Positions 1 through 8,557 are shown, counted from the stretch's first letter. The stretch: 39,891 bases of DNA from Chloroflexota bacterium (GCA_012798515.1 JAAZNB010000760.1:1-39891), one strand, 5' to 3'. Made by a program: numbers and translations. The notes: generated by a model from the sequence alone, not told the origin.

Positions 1-1091
1 GGGGTAGCCAGGATACGCACCGGGCCGTGCGCCAGGCGCAGCTCGTCCAGCATGGCCGGCACCCGCTGCCCCAGGTACTCCTGGGCGGCCTGCAGGTCGG
101 CGGCGGGTAACTCTTCCGTGCCGATTTCCAACAAGAAGGGCACAGCCGTGGTCACAGACGGTGCGGCCGCGGCCGGTTTGTGGGCAATTGCCACGCTCCC
201 GCCGGCCCCATCTGCGGCCAGCCAGGGATATTCCAGGCTCTGGCGCTGCCCCAGGTAAGCCTCCGCCGTACGGCGGGAAAGATCACGCATGCGGGAGAAC
301 AATGCCTGGCGCTCGGTCACCCCCACCGCGCCGCGCGTATCCAGGACGTTGAAAGCGTGCGAACAGCGTAAGACGTAATCATAGGCCGGCAGCACCAGGC
401 CCTGCTCCAGGGCCGAGAGCGCTTCGCTCTCGTACAGGTTGTACAACTGGCGCAGGCGCTCCACGTCGGCGATTTCGAAGTAATATTTACTGTGCTCCTG
501 CTCGCCTTGCAGATTTACGTCGCCATAGCTGCGCTCGGGGCTCCAGCGGATATCGCGGAAGTTGCGCACTTTTTGCAGCACCATGGCAATGCGCTCCAGG
601 CCGTAGGTGATCTCCACCGAAACCGGGTTGAGCACCAGCCCGCCGGACTGCTGGAAATAGGTGAACTGGGTGATTTCCTGGCCATCCAGCCAGACCTCCC
701 ACCCCAGACCCCAGGCGCCCAGGGCCGGGGATTCCCAGTTGTCTTCTACGAAACGGATGTCGTGACGGGCCGGGTCGATCCCCAGCGCTTCCAGGGAGCG
801 CAGGTACAATTCCTGTGGGTTGCCCGGGTCGGGCTTGAGGATCACCTGGAATTGGTAGTGCTGCTGCAAACGGTTGGGGTTCTCACCGTAGCGGCCGTCG
901 TCCGGGCGCACCGAGGGCTCCACGTAGGCAACTTTCCAGGGTTCGGGGCCAAGCACACGCAGGAATGTCGCCGGGTTGTTGGTCCCTGCGCCTACCTGGG
1001 TATAATACGGCTGCCAGATCAGACAGCCTTGCTCTGCCCAGAACCGCTGCAAGGCCATCATAATCGACTGAAAATCAAGCGGTTGGGTCAT
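1..1091 (-). CDS. glyQS: Glycine--tRNA ligase, fused alpha-beta chain (5' part only)
   Basis: Charges tRNA-Gly with glycine in the cytoplasm. The frame is open from an ATG at 1091 to the left window edge, so about 363 residues of the N-terminus are seen and no stop. The first ~310 residues read as the class II GlyQ alpha subunit (start [52 protein letters not shown]). An Ala/Pro-rich linker ([14 protein letters not shown]) follows, and then [13 protein letters not shown], the typical opening of the GlyS beta subunit, in the same frame. This is therefore the one-chain form rather than two genes. It is divergent from the lipid kinase gene. I looked for T-box conserved elements in the leader and saw none. 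The fusion is directly visible; the rest of the beta part lies outside the window. Confidence 0.93.
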   Translation of the reverse strand, partial: MTQPLDFQSIMMALQRFWAEQGCLIWQPYYTQVGAGTNNPATFLRVLGPEPWKVAYVEPSVRPDDGRYGENPNRLQQHYQFQVILKPDPGNPQELYLRSLEALGIDPARHDIRFVEDNWESPALGAWGLGWEVWLDGQEITQFTYFQQSGGLVLNPVSVEITYGLERIAMVLQKVRNFRDIRWSPERSYGDVNLQGEQEHSKYYFEIADVERLRQLYNLYESEALSALEQGLVLPAYDYVLRCSHAFNVLDTRGAVGVTERQALFSRMRDLSRRTAEAYLGQRQSLEYPWLAADGAGGSVAIAHKPAAAAPSVTTAVPFLLEIGTEELPAADLQAAQEYLGQRVPAMLDELRLAHGPVRILAT

Positions 1092-1412
1092 GACAGCTCC
1101 ATAACAAAGATAAGTTCGAGAAGGCTACTGCGCGCCGGCGCAAAGGCCTGCGCCCATAAAAAGGAGCGTGTAAACGCAGGGCACCGGCAGTGCAGTTCGC
1201 TTTGAGGCTCAAATTATAACACCAGCCCGGGGGCCGGGATTGAAAGCGGACGAGGATTGTGGCTGTATATCCCAGCCAGGTCGTCCAGACGTTTGCCAAA
1301 GTAGAAAAACAGGATATACTCGTAAAGAATGATGCACTCAGATTGGACCACCTGCAAACGATATCAACCAGCGAACAGCCTGGCCCTTTCTTTCGGGAGG
1401 CTCTAAACACCC
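1092..1412. other. Divergent intergenic region between glyQS and the lipid kinase gene
   Basis: No gene is seen here. On the minus strand there is a TATAAT -10 match at 1213-1218 and, nearer the gene, a GC-rich stem (GGCGCA 1137-1142 / TGCGCC 1149-1154) in the presumed glyQS leader. On the plus strand a separate promoter for the kinase lies at 1293-1320. No T-box signature is recognisable. Confidence 0.6.
1293..1320 (+). promoter_or_regulatory. Sigma70-type promoter for the lipid kinase
   Basis: TTGCCA (1293-1298), a 16-nt spacer and TATACT (1315-1320). The predicted start is near 1327, giving a leader of about 85 nt that ends in a GGGAGG ribosome-binding site (1395-1400). Confidence 0.55.
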
Positions 1413-2420
1413 ATGGCCACACATCGTATCATTGTCAATCCTATTGCCGGGCATGGTGAAGCCCGTCAGATGATCCCCGAGATCGAACAAGAGCTTCAAA
1501 AGAACCACATCGATTATGAGCTGATGCAGACCCAGCATGCCTGGCACGCCGCCGAGCTGGCCCAACAGGCCGTCGTCCTGGGTTGTGAAGTCATCGTTTC
1601 GGTCGGCGGGGACGGGACGTTCAACGAAGTACTCAACGGGATCATGCTGGCCCGAGAAGCCGGGTTAGGCAGCGCTGTACTGGGCGTCATCCCGGTCGGG
1701 CAGGGCAACGATTTCTCCTTTGCCATGGGCATCCCGGCCGGCGTGCCCGCCAGCGTGCGCGCCCTGGCCGCCGGTCAACGCCGCACGATCGACGTTGGAC
1801 TGGTGACCGGTGGGTACTACCCCCTCGGCCGCTATTTTGGCAACGGGGTCGGCATCGGCTTCGATGCTATCGTCAGCTTCCTGGCCGCCAAGAACCGGCG
1901 TACCAAGGGCTTTGCTTCTTACCTGTGGGCCGTCACCCGCACCATCTCTCTATATTCCAAGGCCCCCATGGTCAGCATCGACGTGGACGGCGAGGTCGTC
2001 CAGCAAAGAGCCTTGATGATCTCGCTGATGAACGGCCGGCGCATGGGCGGCGGCTTCGTGATGGCGCCGCAGAGCGACCCGGAAGACGGCCTGCTCGACC
2101 TGTGCATCGTACGCCAGGTCCCCCGCCCGCGCATCGTCACCCTGGTGCCCTATTTCTTGAACGGGACCCAGCGCCGCCTGCGCGTGGTCAAAATGCTGCG
2201 CGGCCGCAAAGTGATCGTCCGTGCCGTGCAGGGCACCCTGCCTGCCCACGCCGATGGAGAAACCATCTGCACTGAGGCCGACGAGCTCAGCATCCAGATC
2301 CTGCCCAAGCAAATCGAGCTGATCTACCAGCCCGAGCCGGAGCCCGTCCCGGCCCCTCCCCCACCCAAGAAGCGCCGCCGCTGGTTCCGGCGCAAAAAGG
2401 ACCGTCAGGCGGCCGGGTGA
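1413..2420 (+). CDS. Diacylglycerol/lipid kinase (DagK/YegS/BmrU family)
   Basis: 335 residues. The family phosphorylates diacylglycerol or related lipids with ATP at the inner face of the membrane, recycling lipid into phospholipid synthesis. The nucleotide-binding motif VGGDGTFNEVLNG sits at residues 64-76, preceded by IIVNPIAGHG near the start; PVGQGNDFS (about 97-105) and MAPQSDPEDGLLDL fit the second domain. After residue ~310 there is a proline run (PEPEPVPAPPPP) and a very basic end (KKRRRWFRRKKDR), unusual for the family and likely to bind acidic membranes. GGGAGG lies 12 nt before the ATG. The last 16 nt overlap the end of recO on the opposite strand. The exact lipid substrate is not readable from sequence. 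Confidence 0.88.
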   Translation: MATHRIIVNPIAGHGEARQMIPEIEQELQKNHIDYELMQTQHAWHAAELAQQAVVLGCEVIVSVGGDGTFNEVLNGIMLAREAGLGSAVLGVIPVGQGNDFSFAMGIPAGVPASVRALAAGQRRTIDVGLVTGGYYPLGRYFGNGVGIGFDAIVSFLAAKNRRTKGFASYLWAVTRTISLYSKAPMVSIDVDGEVVQQRALMISLMNGRRMGGGFVMAPQSDPEDGLLDLCIVRQVPRPRIVTLVPYFLNGTQRRLRVVKMLRGRKVIVRAVQGTLPAHADGETICTEADELSIQILPKQIELIYQPEPEPVPAPPPPKKRRRWFRRKKDRQAAG

Positions 2421-3187
2421 TTGTTGCCTTCCCGGCGGATCTCACGCAGGAAAGCCGGCGTATTCAATTTCCGTTCCAACAAATAGGTGAGATAAGCATT
2501 GAGGATGGCTTCCATTTCCTCGCGCACGGCGGCCGGAATGCCGCTGCGCTGCACTTCGGCATACGTACTGCGCTGGAAGTGGCGCAGGTATTTCAACACG
2601 TTTACCGAGATCGGGCGGGCGTCGGCGTAGCGCGGCCCACACTGCGGGCACAGCACCCCGCCCATGGAGTAAGAGAAAAACTGGTCCACGGGGCGCACCG
2701 GCGCCCGGCACGCGGTGCAGTAAAACAGCTCCGGCCGGAAGCCGAGCAGATCCAGCAGCCGAATCTCGTAATAGCGCACCGACACGCAGGTGTCCTGCTC
2801 CTCCGAGATCCGTTTCAAGGTATCGACGAGCAAATTGAACAGCGCCCGGTTCTCCCCCTCTTCGTAAGTAAAGCGGTCGAGCAGCTCGATCACGTAAGCG
2901 GCGTAACCGGTGCGCAGCAGGTCTTCTCGCAGCGGCAGGTATGCGTCCAGGGTGACCGCCTGGGTCACGATCCACAGGTCTCGCCCGCGGGCCAACATCA
3001 GCGCCACGTGGGTAAACGGCTCCAGGTGGCCGGCCTTACGCGAGCGCAGGCGGCGTACCCCTTTGGCGATACAGCGCATCTTCCCCTGTTCGCGCGTATA
3101 CAGGGTAAGCATACGGTCCGCTTCACCCCAATCCGAATGGCGTAAGACGACGGCGTCTACCCGCAGGGAACGCGGCGCATCCGGCAT
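2405..3187 (-). CDS. recO: DNA repair protein RecO
   Basis: 260 residues, normal for RecO. It helps RecR load RecA on gapped DNA in the RecFOR recombination pathway. The N-terminal OB-fold opens with RVDAVVLRHSDWGEADRMLTLYT, and HLEPFTHVALMLARGRDLWIVTQA follows. A zinc site is visible as Cys157-x2-Cys160 and Cys180-x2-Cys183. The C-terminal helical part ends LNTPAFLREIRREG. It is the last gene of a minus-strand run, starting 6 nt after the cdd stop, so probably cotranscribed with it. It meets the lipid kinase tail to tail with a 16-nt overlap. Confidence 0.93.
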   Translation of the reverse strand: MPDAPRSLRVDAVVLRHSDWGEADRMLTLYTREQGKMRCIAKGVRRLRSRKAGHLEPFTHVALMLARGRDLWIVTQAVTLDAYLPLREDLLRTGYAAYVIELLDRFTYEEGENRALFNLLVDTLKRISEEQDTCVSVRYYEIRLLDLLGFRPELFYCTACRAPVRPVDQFFSYSMGGVLCPQCGPRYADARPISVNVLKYLRHFQRSTYAEVQRSGIPAAVREEMEAILNAYLTYLLERKLNTPAFLREIRREGNNHPAA

Positions 3188-3193
3188 GGCCGG

Positions 3194-3610
3194 TTATCCC
3201 GATGTAGCCGGCAGGTGCTCCGGCAGGAACGCCCCGGGCAACAGGCCGGCCACGGTGGTCTCCTGCACCAGGTTCCCGTCTGCGTCCGCGATCCACACCT
3301 GGGTATCCAGGCCAAACTCGGCCATCACCTGGCGGCAGCTGCCGCAGGGAGCCCCCCCGTTACCGGTCACCACGGCGATGGCCTGGAAGTGCCGCTCACC
3401 TTCGGAAACGGCCTTGAAAATCGCCACCCGCTCGGCACAGATGCTGGTCGGGTAAGCCGCATTTTCCACATTGACGCCATCGTATACGCGCCCGGAATCC
3501 GTCAGCACGGCCGCGCCGACTGCATAATGTGAATACGGCGCATAGGCCCACTGGCGCGCCTGGCGAGCAGCTTCGATCAATCGTTCCCGGGTTTCAGCGC
3601 TCAAGCTCAT
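3194..3610 (-). CDS. cdd: Cytidine deaminase
   Basis: 138 residues, the size of a homotetrameric bacterial Cdd. It deaminates cytidine and deoxycytidine to uridine and deoxyuridine in pyrimidine salvage. The zinc ligands are Cys58 (in CAERVAIFKA, with catalytic Glu60) and Cys89/Cys92 (in PCGSCRQVMAEF). The substrate loop YAPYSHYAVGAAVL (residues 23-36) and the conserved NVENAAYPTSICAER stretch are present. Its first 17 nt overlap the end of the CorC-type gene upstream, which suggests translational coupling. Confidence 0.95.
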   Translation of the reverse strand: MSLSAETRERLIEAARQARQWAYAPYSHYAVGAAVLTDSGRVYDGVNVENAAYPTSICAERVAIFKAVSEGERHFQAIAVVTGNGGAPCGSCRQVMAEFGLDTQVWIADADGNLVQETTVAGLLPGAFLPEHLPATSG

Positions 3611-4874
3611 CTTGTTTTTCCTCCGATTCGGCCGGCGTCAGGATGCGGACGGCCCGCACGAGGCGGATACGCCGCCCGTTGACCTGTTCGACGCTCAACC
3701 GCCAACCTTCCACGGCTACCTGTTCTCCCCCGGTGGGCACACGGCCGATCTCGCCGTAGATAAAGCCGCCCAGGGTATCGGCCACCTCACGGGTCATGTG
3801 GGTGTTGAGGATCTCGTTCACGTCGGCAATGTCGATCTTCCCCTGGAACAGGTATTCCCCTTCCCCGACCTGTTGGTAGAGTAGTTCTTCGCTCACGTCG
3901 TACTCGTCCCGAATCTCGCCGACGATCTCTTCCATAATATCTTCCAGGGTCACCAGGCCGGCCATGCCGCCGTATTCGTCTACCACCACGGCCATGTGCA
4001 CGCCACGCGCCTGCATCTCCTTGAGCAGCTCGTCCACTTTCTTGGCCTCGGGCACAAAATACACCGGGCGCAGCAGAGAGCGGATCGATTCCGAATTGTT
4101 TTCGTCCAGCTGCAAACGCAGCAGGTCTTTGGCGTACAGCAGTCCAATGACGTTATCGATGCCTTCCGCGTAGACCGGCAGGCGCGAGTGGCCCGACATG
4201 ATCGCCGCCTGGATGGCCTCCGGCACGGAGGTGTTGATATCCAGGGCAAACACATCCACGCGCGGCACCATGACCTCGCGCGAGAGCGTATCGCCGAACT
4301 GGAAGATGGAATAGATCATCTTCCGTTCGCCCTGCTCCAGGCTGCCCTCGGGCTGGCCTTCTTCCACCCAGTTGCGCAGCTCGTCCTCGGTGACCAGCCC
4401 AATCGAACGCTGCTGGCCCTGCGAAGAACCCACCAGCCAGGAGACCGGCCGGAAAAGCCACTCGACCAGCCACCCGGCGGGCGCCATGCGGATCGTCCAG
4501 GTCTCGATGTCCTCCAAGACCATGCGCTCGATGACCAGCTCAACCGCCAGAATGGCCAGCACCAGCAGGTACATCACCCCCAGGTAGACCCACCAGGCCT
4601 CGTAACGCGCCAGCAGCTGGGTCACCAGCAGGGTCGCCGCCGCGGCGGTGCAAAAATGCAGCAGAACGACCGCCATCCGCAGGGCGGTAATCAGGCGCGG
4701 ACGCTCCAACAGCCGCAAAGCCCGGTCCACTCTCACCGGGTTCTGTTCGCGCAAATTCATCAAATGGGGCAGTCGGGCATTCAAAAGGCTGGCGCGCACC
4801 AGGACTACGAACCAGTCCAGGGCCAGCACAACGACAAAAAATATCCAGTCTTCTTGTATACTACCAGGTTCCAT
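3594..4874 (-). CDS. CNNM/CorC-type membrane protein with CBS pair (HlyC/TlyC family)
   Basis: 426 residues. The order is an N-terminal membrane part (hydrophobic segments near 11-30, 63-90 and 95-117), a linker, two CBS domains starting around MVPRVDVFALD (202-212), and a C-terminal CorC/HlyC domain (EYLFQGKIDIADVNEILNT to about residue 415). The family is tied to Mg2+/Co2+ resistance or export; the old hemolysin name is not informative. The hallmark VVVDEYGGMAGLVTLEDIMEE motif is intact. The membrane domain looks short for the family, which often has three or four clear helices. It precedes cdd with a 17-nt overlap. No strong ribosome-binding site or promoter is seen in the 132 nt upstream. 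Confidence 0.85.
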   Translation of the reverse strand: MEPGSIQEDWIFFVVVLALDWFVVLVRASLLNARLPHLMNLREQNPVRVDRALRLLERPRLITALRMAVVLLHFCTAAAATLLVTQLLARYEAWWVYLGVMYLLVLAILAVELVIERMVLEDIETWTIRMAPAGWLVEWLFRPVSWLVGSSQGQQRSIGLVTEDELRNWVEEGQPEGSLEQGERKMIYSIFQFGDTLSREVMVPRVDVFALDINTSVPEAIQAAIMSGHSRLPVYAEGIDNVIGLLYAKDLLRLQLDENNSESIRSLLRPVYFVPEAKKVDELLKEMQARGVHMAVVVDEYGGMAGLVTLEDIMEEIVGEIRDEYDVSEELLYQQVGEGEYLFQGKIDIADVNEILNTHMTREVADTLGGFIYGEIGRVPTGGEQVAVEGWRLSVEQVNGRRIRLVRAVRILTPAESEEKQDELER

Positions 4875-5006
4875 CTTAGTTTATCTTCCACGGTAGGCTC
4901 AATTTTCGCGCCGTGGTATTCAGGTACAGTCGCCCATCGACGAGCTGTTATTGAGTCTTCAAACCCCGCCAGTTACAATCCACCTGGTTCTATTTCTTCG
5001 AGCCGT

Positions 5007-6032
5007 TCAATGGATGGGAACCGTCTGTACGACATCCTCACGGATGTGAGCAAAAGGGCCGATTTTTATATTATCGTCCAATGTCGTCTTTTCTACAACT
5101 GACGACAAAATGGTGCATCCCGCGCCCACCCGGGCATCTTCCAGAATCGTATTAGGGCCGATGTGGCAGCCTTTGCCGATCTCGGTGTGACCGCGCAGGT
5201 GAGTTCCCGGGTAGATCGTGGTGTCCTCTCCTATTTTAACACCGGCCTCGATATAGGTTGCGCGCGGGTCGATCAGGGTGACCCCCGCCAGCATCCAGGC
5301 CTCATTGATGCGCCGGCGCAGGGCTGCCTCGGCCTCGGAAAGGTGCAGGCGGTTGTTGATCCCAATACTTTCCGAGGGATCTTCCAGGGTCAGCGCCTGG
5401 ACGTACTGGCCATCCCCCACCGCCAGGCCGATCAAATCGGTCAGGTAGTACTCACCTTTAGGAGAAATCTTTACCCGGCGCAGCGCCGGCCACAACCAGT
5501 CGGAACGGAAGCAGTAGGCGCCCACGTTCAACTCGCGGATGGCGCGTTGTTCCGGCGTAGCCTGTGCTTCCTCGATAATGGCCGTCACCGAGCCGTCCTC
5601 TGCCCGTAAAATGCGTCCAAAGCCGCGCGGGTCGGGAGAAATGATGGTCACCATGGTCAGCGGGCCCGTGTTCTCCGCCTGGGCTGCCAGCAAACGGCGG
5701 AAGGTCGCCGTGGTCAACAACGGCAGGTCGGCGCTGGTTACCAACACCAGGTCGCCGCGGCCGGCAAGTTGTGCCTCGGCCGACAGGACGGCGTGGGCGG
5801 TGCCCAGCTGTTGTTCCTGCACGGCAAAGCGGGCCTCGTCGCCCAGCTCATACCGCACGGCGTCTGCCCCATGGCCAACCACCACGACAGGGGTTTCGCC
5901 GGTGGCTTCACCCACCGCCTTGAGCGGATAACGGATCAAGGGCACGCCAACCAACGGATGCAGTACCTTGGGTAGGGCAGAACGCATTCGCACGCCGTGT
6001 CCGGCTGCCAGGATGACCGCAGTACCTTTCAA
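5007..6032 (-). CDS. glmU: GlmU-like UDP-GlcNAc pyrophosphorylase lacking most of the acetyltransferase domain
   Basis: 341 residues against about 450 for full GlmU. The N-terminal uridyltransferase is complete: LAAGHGVRMRSALPKVLHPLVG (8-29, with Val where Thr is usual in GxGTRM), QEQQLGTAHAV, SADLPLL, and GEYYLTDLI. This half makes UDP-GlcNAc from GlcNAc-1-P and UTP for cell-wall precursors. The left-handed beta-helix begins near residue 250 but stops shortly after IGPFAHIR, so the residues that bind acetyl-CoA and GlcN-1-P are missing. I searched the other frames of 4875-5006 and found no continuation, so a simple frameshift is not the cause. The start is TTG at 6032, chosen because AGGAG lies just upstream. 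It could be monofunctional or a decaying copy. Confidence 0.82.
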   Translation of the reverse strand: MKGTAVILAAGHGVRMRSALPKVLHPLVGVPLIRYPLKAVGEATGETPVVVVGHGADAVRYELGDEARFAVQEQQLGTAHAVLSAEAQLAGRGDLVLVTSADLPLLTTATFRRLLAAQAENTGPLTMVTIISPDPRGFGRILRAEDGSVTAIIEEAQATPEQRAIRELNVGAYCFRSDWLWPALRRVKISPKGEYYLTDLIGLAVGDGQYVQALTLEDPSESIGINNRLHLSEAEAALRRRINEAWMLAGVTLIDPRATYIEAGVKIGEDTTIYPGTHLRGHTEIGKGCHIGPNTILEDARVGAGCTILSSVVEKTTLDDNIKIGPFAHIREDVVQTVPIH

Positions 6033-6078
6033 TACACCTCTCCTTCCAAAGGCCGGTTGATCTACGAGTTAATCAAAC

Positions 6079-6117
6079 AACGGGTTTGCTCCCACTGACC
6101 AGCAGAGCGAACCCGTT
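6079..6117 (-). terminator. Hairpin between tRNA-Gln and glmU
   Basis: On the minus strand AACGGGTT-c-GCTC pairs with GAGC-a-AACCCGTT and is followed by a moderately T-rich stretch (GTTTGATTAA). It starts about 20 nt after the tRNA 3' end, so it is probably the tRNA terminator or an attenuator before glmU. Confidence 0.6.
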
Positions 6118-6138
6118 ATTAAGGGTAATTGCGCCAGG

Positions 6139-6209
6139 CTGGGGCGCCTGGATTCGAACCAAGATCCACAGATCCAAAGTCTGGTGTGCTGCCGTTGCAC
6201 CACGCCCCA
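6139..6209 (-). tRNA. tRNA-Gln (anticodon UUG)
   Basis: 71 nt. The acceptor arms TGGGGCG and CGCCCCA pair fully, with discriminator base G and no encoded CCA (CCT follows). The D arm is GTGC/GCAC, the anticodon loop CTTTGGA gives UUG, and the T arm is CTTGG-TTCGAAT-CCAGG. The anticodon stem CCAGA/TCTGT has one C-U mismatch at its outer pair. The uridine start and anticodon fit glutamine. Confidence 0.93.
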
Positions 6210-6236
6210 ATGTGCCCGCATACCCCGGGCGCATGA

Positions 6237-6242
6237 ATTTTA
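6237..6242 (-). promoter_or_regulatory. Possible -10 element for tRNA-Gln
   Basis: TAAAAT on the minus strand, 27 nt before the tRNA 5' end. The -35 candidate 17 nt further up (TTCCAT) is weak. Confidence 0.35.
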
Positions 6243-6351
6243 ACACAAAACCGCGTTCCATGGAATAGCTACGTTGAGCCGGCGCAGGGCCATTCCGCAA
6301 ATTCGGTGAACAGGCGTGGCGCCGGGGTTTTAAAACCACCCAAAAGAATAT

Positions 6352-6380
6352 TTGTCAGATTCGACGAAATGTGCTATAAA
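6352..6380 (+). promoter_or_regulatory. Sigma70-type promoter for the first binding-protein gene
   Basis: TTGTCA (6352-6357), a 17-nt spacer and TATAAA (6375-6380), in an AT-rich island. The predicted start is near 6387, giving an unusually long leader of about 370 nt. Confidence 0.6.
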
Positions 6381-6607
6381 ATTATATCATTCCTACATGT
6401 ACCCACAGATTGGTGAAGGTAATTGTTATTGGTCACCACCCTTTTTTATTAAAAAACAAACGAAAACACCAGCCACTTGAGAAGATTCTCCTGGCCCCGA
6501 TGTGTCTATCGCCAGTAGAGAAGCATGGCAAAATCCAGCTCTCCTGGAATTGTGGCCAGACATTCTTTACGAGGTGCGTACATTCTTATCGATCGAGATT
6601 ACCCGGG

Positions 6608-6650
6608 GAACAATGACCTGGAGGTGGGTTTATTGTTCTTTTATTTGTAT
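6608..6650 (+). promoter_or_regulatory. Attenuator-like hairpin in the leader
   Basis: GAACAAT (6608-6614) pairs with ATTGTTC (6632-6638), enclosing a nested ACCT-gg-AGGT stem, and TTTTATTTGTATC follows. The AT-rich stem is weak, so termination activity is only a possibility. Confidence 0.35.
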
Positions 6651-6757
6651 CTGTACTTTTTTCGGAAGGAGGCTGTGTCTTCATAGCAAGCGTAGTACCG
6701 CCCACCTGGGCGAATGTGCAACCGTAGTACCATTCTAAGTTTTCGCTAGGAGGAGAT

Positions 6758-8557
6758 ATGTTCCATAAGAAAAGCTGGTTAGTCGTCAGCCTGTTGATTG
6801 TGGTAGCCATGGTATTGGCTGCCTGCCAGCCGGCCGCGACGCCCATCGTCCAAACCGTTGTCGTTGAGCAAGAAGGTGAAACGATTATCGTCACCGCTAC
6901 GCCCGACGCCTCAGCAGAGACTTCGGCTGCTCCCGCCGAGAAGAAAGTGCTGCGCATGTCGTCCGGCGCCAGCGATCTTCCCACCATCGACACTGCCATG
7001 GCCACCGATGTGAACAACATCCAGGTCATCGAAGAAATGACCGTCGGCCTCGTGCGCCAGAACGTCCAGACCGCCGAACTGGAGCCCGGCATGGCAACCT
7101 CCTGGGAGATTTCGGACGACGGCCTGGTTTACACCTTCACACTGCGCGACGACGTGCCGTGGGTCAAATATGACGCCGCCACCGATCAGGTCGTCAACGT
7201 ACAGGACTGCGAAGGCAACAACCGCATGGTCACCGCAGATGACTTTGCTTATGGCATCATGCGCACCCTGAATCCCGCCACCGCTTCCGACTACGCTTAC
7301 GTGCTGACCCCCGTCATCGCCGGCGCAGCCGAATATAACAGCGGCGAGGTCGAGGACCCGACCACCGTGGGCGTCAAAGCCATCGACGCCACCACCCTGG
7401 AGATCAGCTTCCTGGCCCCGGCCGTCTACAACCTCAACATCGCCGGCCTATGGGTCGCCCATGCCCAGCCCAGCTGGCTGATCGAAGGCGACGACTGCAC
7501 CCAGGCCCAGGGCGACAAATGGACCGAGACCGGTTTCTACCAGGGTTATGGCCCCTTCACCCTGAAGGAATGGATCCATGACGCCTACATCACCCTGGCC
7601 AAGAACCCCCTGTGGCCTGGCACCGACAGTGTGCCGGTGCCCATGCTCGATGAGCTGACCTGGGTCGTGCTTGACTCCAGCCCCACCCTGGCCGAATTCG
7701 AATCCGGCAACCTGGAACAGGCGACCGTCCCCAACAGCGATTACGACCGCATCATGAGCGATCCCGACCTGCTCCAGCAGGTGATCTACACCAGCACCCT
7801 GGGCACCGAGTTCTATGCCTTCACCCCGGGCGTCGAGCCCACCGGTGACGTGCGCGTGCGCAAGGCGCTCTCCATGGCCATCGACCGCGAATCCCTGCTG
7901 ACCAACGTGGTCAAGAGCGGCAAGGTCGCCGACTACTTCACCAACCCCGGCGTTGCTGGCGCCCCCAAACCGGAAGCTTACCCCGACCTGGGCATCAAGT
8001 ACGATCCCGAAGGCGCCAAGGCCCTGCTGCAGGAATACCTGGACGAGAAGGGTATCACCGCCGACCAGATCACCCTGAGCCTGATGTACAACACGGACGA
8101 AAGCCGCAAGAAGATCGCCGAGACCGTGGCGGGCATGTGGGGTGACGTCCTGGGTGTCAACACCACCATCCTCAACCAGGAACGCAAAGTCTTCTTGCAG
8201 ACCCGCCGGGCCGGCACGGAGAACATCTACCGCGGCAGCTGGGTGCAGGACTACCCGGACGCCAATAACTTCCTCTCCGACGTGTTCGGCCCCGGTGGCG
8301 GTTATGCGGACGTGGTTGACTGGGAAGGCCCCAGCTACGACGAGTTCGTAAACCTGATCCAGCAGGCAGCCATGGAAGCCGATCCCGAAGCTCGTATGGA
8401 CCTGTACGCACAGGCCGAACAGATCCTCGTGACGGACGAAGCCATCATCGCCCCGCTGTACTGGTACAACACCCCCGTGTTGGTCAAACCCTACGTGACC
8501 CACTTCGACTCGATCACCGGTTACGACCGCTACGAGTTCTGGGACATTACCCAATAA
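6758..8557 (+). CDS. Peptide ABC transporter substrate-binding lipoprotein (family 5), copy 1
   Basis: 599 residues. The signal peptide MFHKKSWLVVSLLIVVAMVLAAC has a lipobox ending at Cys23, so the mature protein is lipid-anchored outside the membrane. A Ser/Thr/Ala-rich linker follows to about residue 65 and then a family-5 (SBP_bac_5, OppA/DppA type) fold: VGLVRQNVQTAELEPGMATSWEISDDGLVYTFTLRDDVPW, VRKALSMAIDRESLL and the C-terminal DPEARMDLYAQAEQIL. AGGAGG lies 4 nt before the ATG. It is clearly paralogous to the binding protein at 16254-18080 (for example VGLVRQN/VGLTRQN, GYGPFTLKEWIHDAY/SYGPYALKEWVHDSY). It stands alone without permeases, so it may deliver ligand to the Opp core further right. 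The ligand is unknown. Confidence 0.9.
   Translation: MFHKKSWLVVSLLIVVAMVLAACQPAATPIVQTVVVEQEGETIIVTATPDASAETSAAPAEKKVLRMSSGASDLPTIDTAMATDVNNIQVIEEMTVGLVRQNVQTAELEPGMATSWEISDDGLVYTFTLRDDVPWVKYDAATDQVVNVQDCEGNNRMVTADDFAYGIMRTLNPATASDYAYVLTPVIAGAAEYNSGEVEDPTTVGVKAIDATTLEISFLAPAVYNLNIAGLWVAHAQPSWLIEGDDCTQAQGDKWTETGFYQGYGPFTLKEWIHDAYITLAKNPLWPGTDSVPVPMLDELTWVVLDSSPTLAEFESGNLEQATVPNSDYDRIMSDPDLLQQVIYTSTLGTEFYAFTPGVEPTGDVRVRKALSMAIDRESLLTNVVKSGKVADYFTNPGVAGAPKPEAYPDLGIKYDPEGAKALLQEYLDEKGITADQITLSLMYNTDESRKKIAETVAGMWGDVLGVNTTILNQERKVFLQTRRAGTENIYRGSWVQDYPDANNFLSDVFGPGGGYADVVDWEGPSYDEFVNLIQQAAMEADPEARMDLYAQAEQILVTDEAIIAPLYWYNTPVLVKPYVTHFDSITGYDRYEFWDITQ

Larger units (their letters stand above)
6210..6757. 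other. 548-nt gene-free region: divergent promoters and long leader of the first binding protein
   Basis: No convincing gene is present; short open frames inside lack ribosome-binding sites and resemble no family. Contents: the tRNA promoter side (6210-6245), a 12-nt palindrome GGTTTTAAAACC (6326-6337), a promoter at 6352-6380, an attenuator-like hairpin at 6608-6645, a strong but apparently unused Shine-Dalgarno-like GGAAGGAGG (about 6664-6672), a small hairpin CGCCC-acct-GGGCG (6699-6712), and two copies of CGTAGTACC (6691-6699, 6723-6731). Confidence 0.6.

Noticed and set aside
1092-1412. T-box leader for glyQS
   Set aside because: The conserved T-box bulge and specifier features are not recognisable.
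4875-5006. Frameshifted remainder of glmU
   Set aside because: All three frames were read and none continues the hexapeptide repeats or the conserved acetyltransferase residues.
6410-6738. Two overlapping open frames of 68 and 78 codons before the first binding-protein gene
   Set aside because: No ribosome-binding site, no family resemblance, and both lie in the AT-rich leader with hairpins.
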